Part shown: piece by piece, positions 62,277 to 64,000 of the stretch | How the letters are laid out: each line of letters starts with the position of its first letter | Position numbering within the stretch: the stretch's first letter is position 1 | Assembly: GCF_002982135.1 (NCBI RefSeq) | Contig: NZ_CP019981.1 | Span: forward strand, 682,001 to 746,000 | Source: Pediococcus inopinatus | GTDB taxonomy: Bacteria; Bacillota; Bacilli; Lactobacillales; Lactobacillaceae | Direction of reading: 5' to 3' | DNA: 64,000 nucleotides | Position numbers and translations under genes: made by a program | The notes under the pieces: model-generated | The model's database searches: none | What the model was told of the DNA's origin: nothing | The model's input: only the letters and a program-made list of their open reading frames with translations

Positions 62277-63710
62277 ATGGCTTTTGAAAGCTTAACAGAA
62301 CGACTTCAAAATGCTTTCAGTAAATTAAGAAAAAAAGGTAAAGTTTCTGAAACAGATTTAAAGAGTGCAATGCGGGAAATCCGTCTTGCCTTATTAGATG
62401 CGGATGTCAATTTTACCGTTGTTAAAAACTTTGTTAAAACAGTCCGTGACCAGGCAATTGGAGCTGATGTTTTAGAAGGCCTGAACCCAACGCAACAAAT
62501 CGTTAAAATTGTTAATGATGAGTTGGTTAAAGTCATGGGTGACAGTGCGGTTGATTTGAATAAGTCACCAAAAATTCCAACAATTATTATGATGGTTGGT
62601 TTACAAGGGGCTGGTAAAACAACTACTGCGGGTAAATTAGCTTTAAAGTTAAAGAATGAACAAAAGGCACGGCCTTTAATGATTGCAGGGGATGTTTATC
62701 GTCCGGCTGCTATTGACCAGTTAGTTCAAGTTGGTCAACAAATTGATGTCCCCGTTTTCCAATTAGGAACTGATGTAGATCCTGTAGAAATTGTGCGTCA
62801 AGGATTACAAAAGGCTCAAGAAGAAAATAACGATTACGTTATTATTGATACGGCTGGTCGTCTCCAAATTGACGAAAAATTGATGGATGAGCTGGCTCGG
62901 ATCAAAGAACTAGCACATCCAAATGAAATTCTGTTAGTTGTTGATGCCATGACTGGACAAAATGCGGTAAACACGGCTGAAGGGTTTAATAATCAGTTAG
63001 ACGTAACCGGGATTGTTTTGACTAAGTTGGATGGCGATACCCGTGGTGGTGCTGCACTTTCAATTCGGGCAGTGACTGGTAAGCCAATTAAGTTTATCGG
63101 CCAAGGCGAAAAGATGACGGATTTGGATGTTTTCCATCCTGATCGAATGGCTTCTCGGATTTTAGGGATGGGCGATATGCTTACCCTAATCGAGAAAACA
63201 CAAAAAGAATATGACGAAAAACAAGCGCAAGACATGACCCTGAAAATTCGGGAAAATAGTTTTGACTTTAATGATTTCGTTGATCAAATGGATCAGATGC
63301 AGAATATGGGTTCCATGGAAGATATCATGAAAATGATTCCAGGGATGGCCAATAATCCGGCGATGAAGAATGCTAATATTGATCCTAAAGATATGGCGCA
63401 TATGAAGGCGATTGTCATGTCAATGACTCCCGCTGAACGTGAAGATCCTGATTTGTTAAATCCAAGTCGCCGGCGTCGAATTGCGGGTGGTTCCGGTCGC
63501 CCAGTTGTTGAAGTGAATAGGATGATCAAGCAATTCGGACAAATGAAGAGAATGATGAATCAAATGTCAAAGGGCAATTTCAATGGCATGGAAGGCATGC
63601 TTGGTAAAGGTGTGACTGGTCGTTTATCTAAGCTAGCTATGAACTCAATGGTTCGTAAGGGTAAAAAGCGTAAGAAGAAACGCATGAAGAAAAATAAACG
63701 AAATAAATAA
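62277..63710 (+). CDS. ffh: Signal recognition particle protein Ffh
   Basis: Ffh is the SRP GTPase that binds signal sequences. The 477-residue protein has an NG domain (GLQGAGKTTTAGKLA, DTAGRLQIDE, TKLDGDTRGG) and a methionine-rich M domain (residues 300-450) ending in a very basic tail. AGGTAGGG lies upstream of the ATG. Confidence 0.97.
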   Translation: MAFESLTERLQNAFSKLRKKGKVSETDLKSAMREIRLALLDADVNFTVVKNFVKTVRDQAIGADVLEGLNPTQQIVKIVNDELVKVMGDSAVDLNKSPKIPTIIMMVGLQGAGKTTTAGKLALKLKNEQKARPLMIAGDVYRPAAIDQLVQVGQQIDVPVFQLGTDVDPVEIVRQGLQKAQEENNDYVIIDTAGRLQIDEKLMDELARIKELAHPNEILLVVDAMTGQNAVNTAEGFNNQLDVTGIVLTKLDGDTRGGAALSIRAVTGKPIKFIGQGEKMTDLDVFHPDRMASRILGMGDMLTLIEKTQKEYDEKQAQDMTLKIRENSFDFNDFVDQMDQMQNMGSMEDIMKMIPGMANNPAMKNANIDPKDMAHMKAIVMSMTPAEREDPDLLNPSRRRRIAGGSGRPVVEVNRMIKQFGQMKRMMNQMSKGNFNGMEGMLGKGVTGRLSKLAMNSMVRKGKKRKKKRMKKNKRNK

Positions 63711-63738
63711 ATTAAGAAAAATTGTTTTAGTGGTTTTT

Positions 63739-63775
63739 AAAAGCATTCAGAATTTGATTCTGAATGCTTTTTTGG
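63739..63775 (+). terminator. Terminator of the rnc-ffh operon
   Basis: The perfect 13-bp arms 63741-63753 and 63757-63769 are followed by six T. Confidence 0.88.
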
Positions 63776-64000
63776 TTCACAAATTTCGTTATTGGTGAAG
63801 AACCAATGTTAGCAAGCCTCCATATAATTTTTAAATAGTTTTTTATCAATTATTTTTGATAGGACCTGCTAATTTTAAATCAATCGTTTGGTAAATGGAA
63901 TCAAACCGAAACTTGAAAATTAAGTTATGGTTGAAAAGGTTAAAAAATAATGATAAGTTTTTAATATACATACTAATGATCAATACTTGATTAGAGGAGG
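63776..64000 (+). other. Gap ending in a ribosome-binding site, probably of rpsP
   Basis: These 225 A/T-rich bases hold no ORF I can support. Short inverted repeats such as TATCAA/TTGATA (near 63844) are visible but unexplained. The last bases read AGAGGAGG, a strong ribosome-binding site, so a gene starts just outside the window. Gene order predicts rpsP. Confidence 0.6.

Noticed and set aside
1..64000. CRISPR array, toxin-antitoxin pair or restriction system
   Set aside because: I saw no regularly spaced repeats and no gene with the relevant motifs; apart from the IS, the genes are core functions.

Overview
The window is a low-GC Firmicutes chromosome segment, almost certainly from Lactobacillaceae. 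The evidence is the family-typical order pheT-mltG-udk-greA, pbp2b-rpmG, miaA-(MGL family)-glnR-glnA, an ispA cluster without dxs, a DUF3042 small protein, and a GlnR-type nitrogen operator. Nearly everything is core genome. The only clear mobile element is one insertion sequence. I cannot name the genus or species from sequence alone.

Layout. 1-3.8 kb: pheT (3' part), mltG, udk, greA. 3.8-6.4 kb: a large YfhO membrane protein on the minus strand. 6.5-12.3 kb: class B penicillin-binding protein, rpmG, 5-FCL, rhomboid protease, yqgQ-glcK, a rhodanese-like protein lacking the usual cysteine, and a DUF3042 gene on the minus strand. 12.4-17.2 kb: glpQ, miaA, methionine gamma-lyase family protein, then glnR-glnA behind a perfect GlnR box. 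17.4-19.8 kb: a three-gene operon of two unrecognised proteins and a dUTPase_2-like protein. 19.8-24 kb: a 44-codon membrane ORF, a lipoprotein, tRNA-Arg(TCT), a ClC antiporter, a GNAT and a TetR regulator. 24-33 kb: L21 leader, rplU-prp-rpmA, efp, gls24-nusB, folD-xseA-xseB-ispA-tlyA-argR-recN. 33-37 kb: an OpuC-type osmolyte ABC importer, then a decayed SOS-regulated gene on the minus strand. 37-48.5 kb: gmk-rpoZ, coaBC-priA-fmt-rsmB-stp-prkC-rsgA-rpe-thiN, a contracted version of the Bacillus cluster without def and rlmN. 48.6 kb: rpmB, then an IS1202-type element with a 28-bp target duplication. 50.8-63.7 kb: gls24-fakA, recG, plsX-acpP, rnc-smc-ftsY-ylxM-ffh. The window ends in a Shine-Dalgarno sequence, presumably for rpsP.

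How genes work together: Prp, encoded between L21 and L27, matures the N-terminal extension visible on L27. FtsY, YlxM and Ffh form the SRP targeting unit. Stp and PrkC are a phosphatase/kinase pair for envelope control. MltG and the penicillin-binding protein act on peptidoglycan. FakA, PlsX and AcpP feed phospholipid synthesis. GlnR and GlnA are an autoregulated nitrogen circuit.

Most worth a second look: (1) the post-glnA trio with its own promoter and strong terminator; (2) the SOS promoter with two LexA boxes driving an interrupted reading frame; (3) the IS with repeated subterminal motifs and a long target duplication; (4) a TGTAAA-N6-TTTACA palindrome on the glcK promoter; (5) CoaBC and rhodanese proteins that appear to lack their usual cysteines. 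I saw no CRISPR array, prophage, toxin-antitoxin pair or restriction system.
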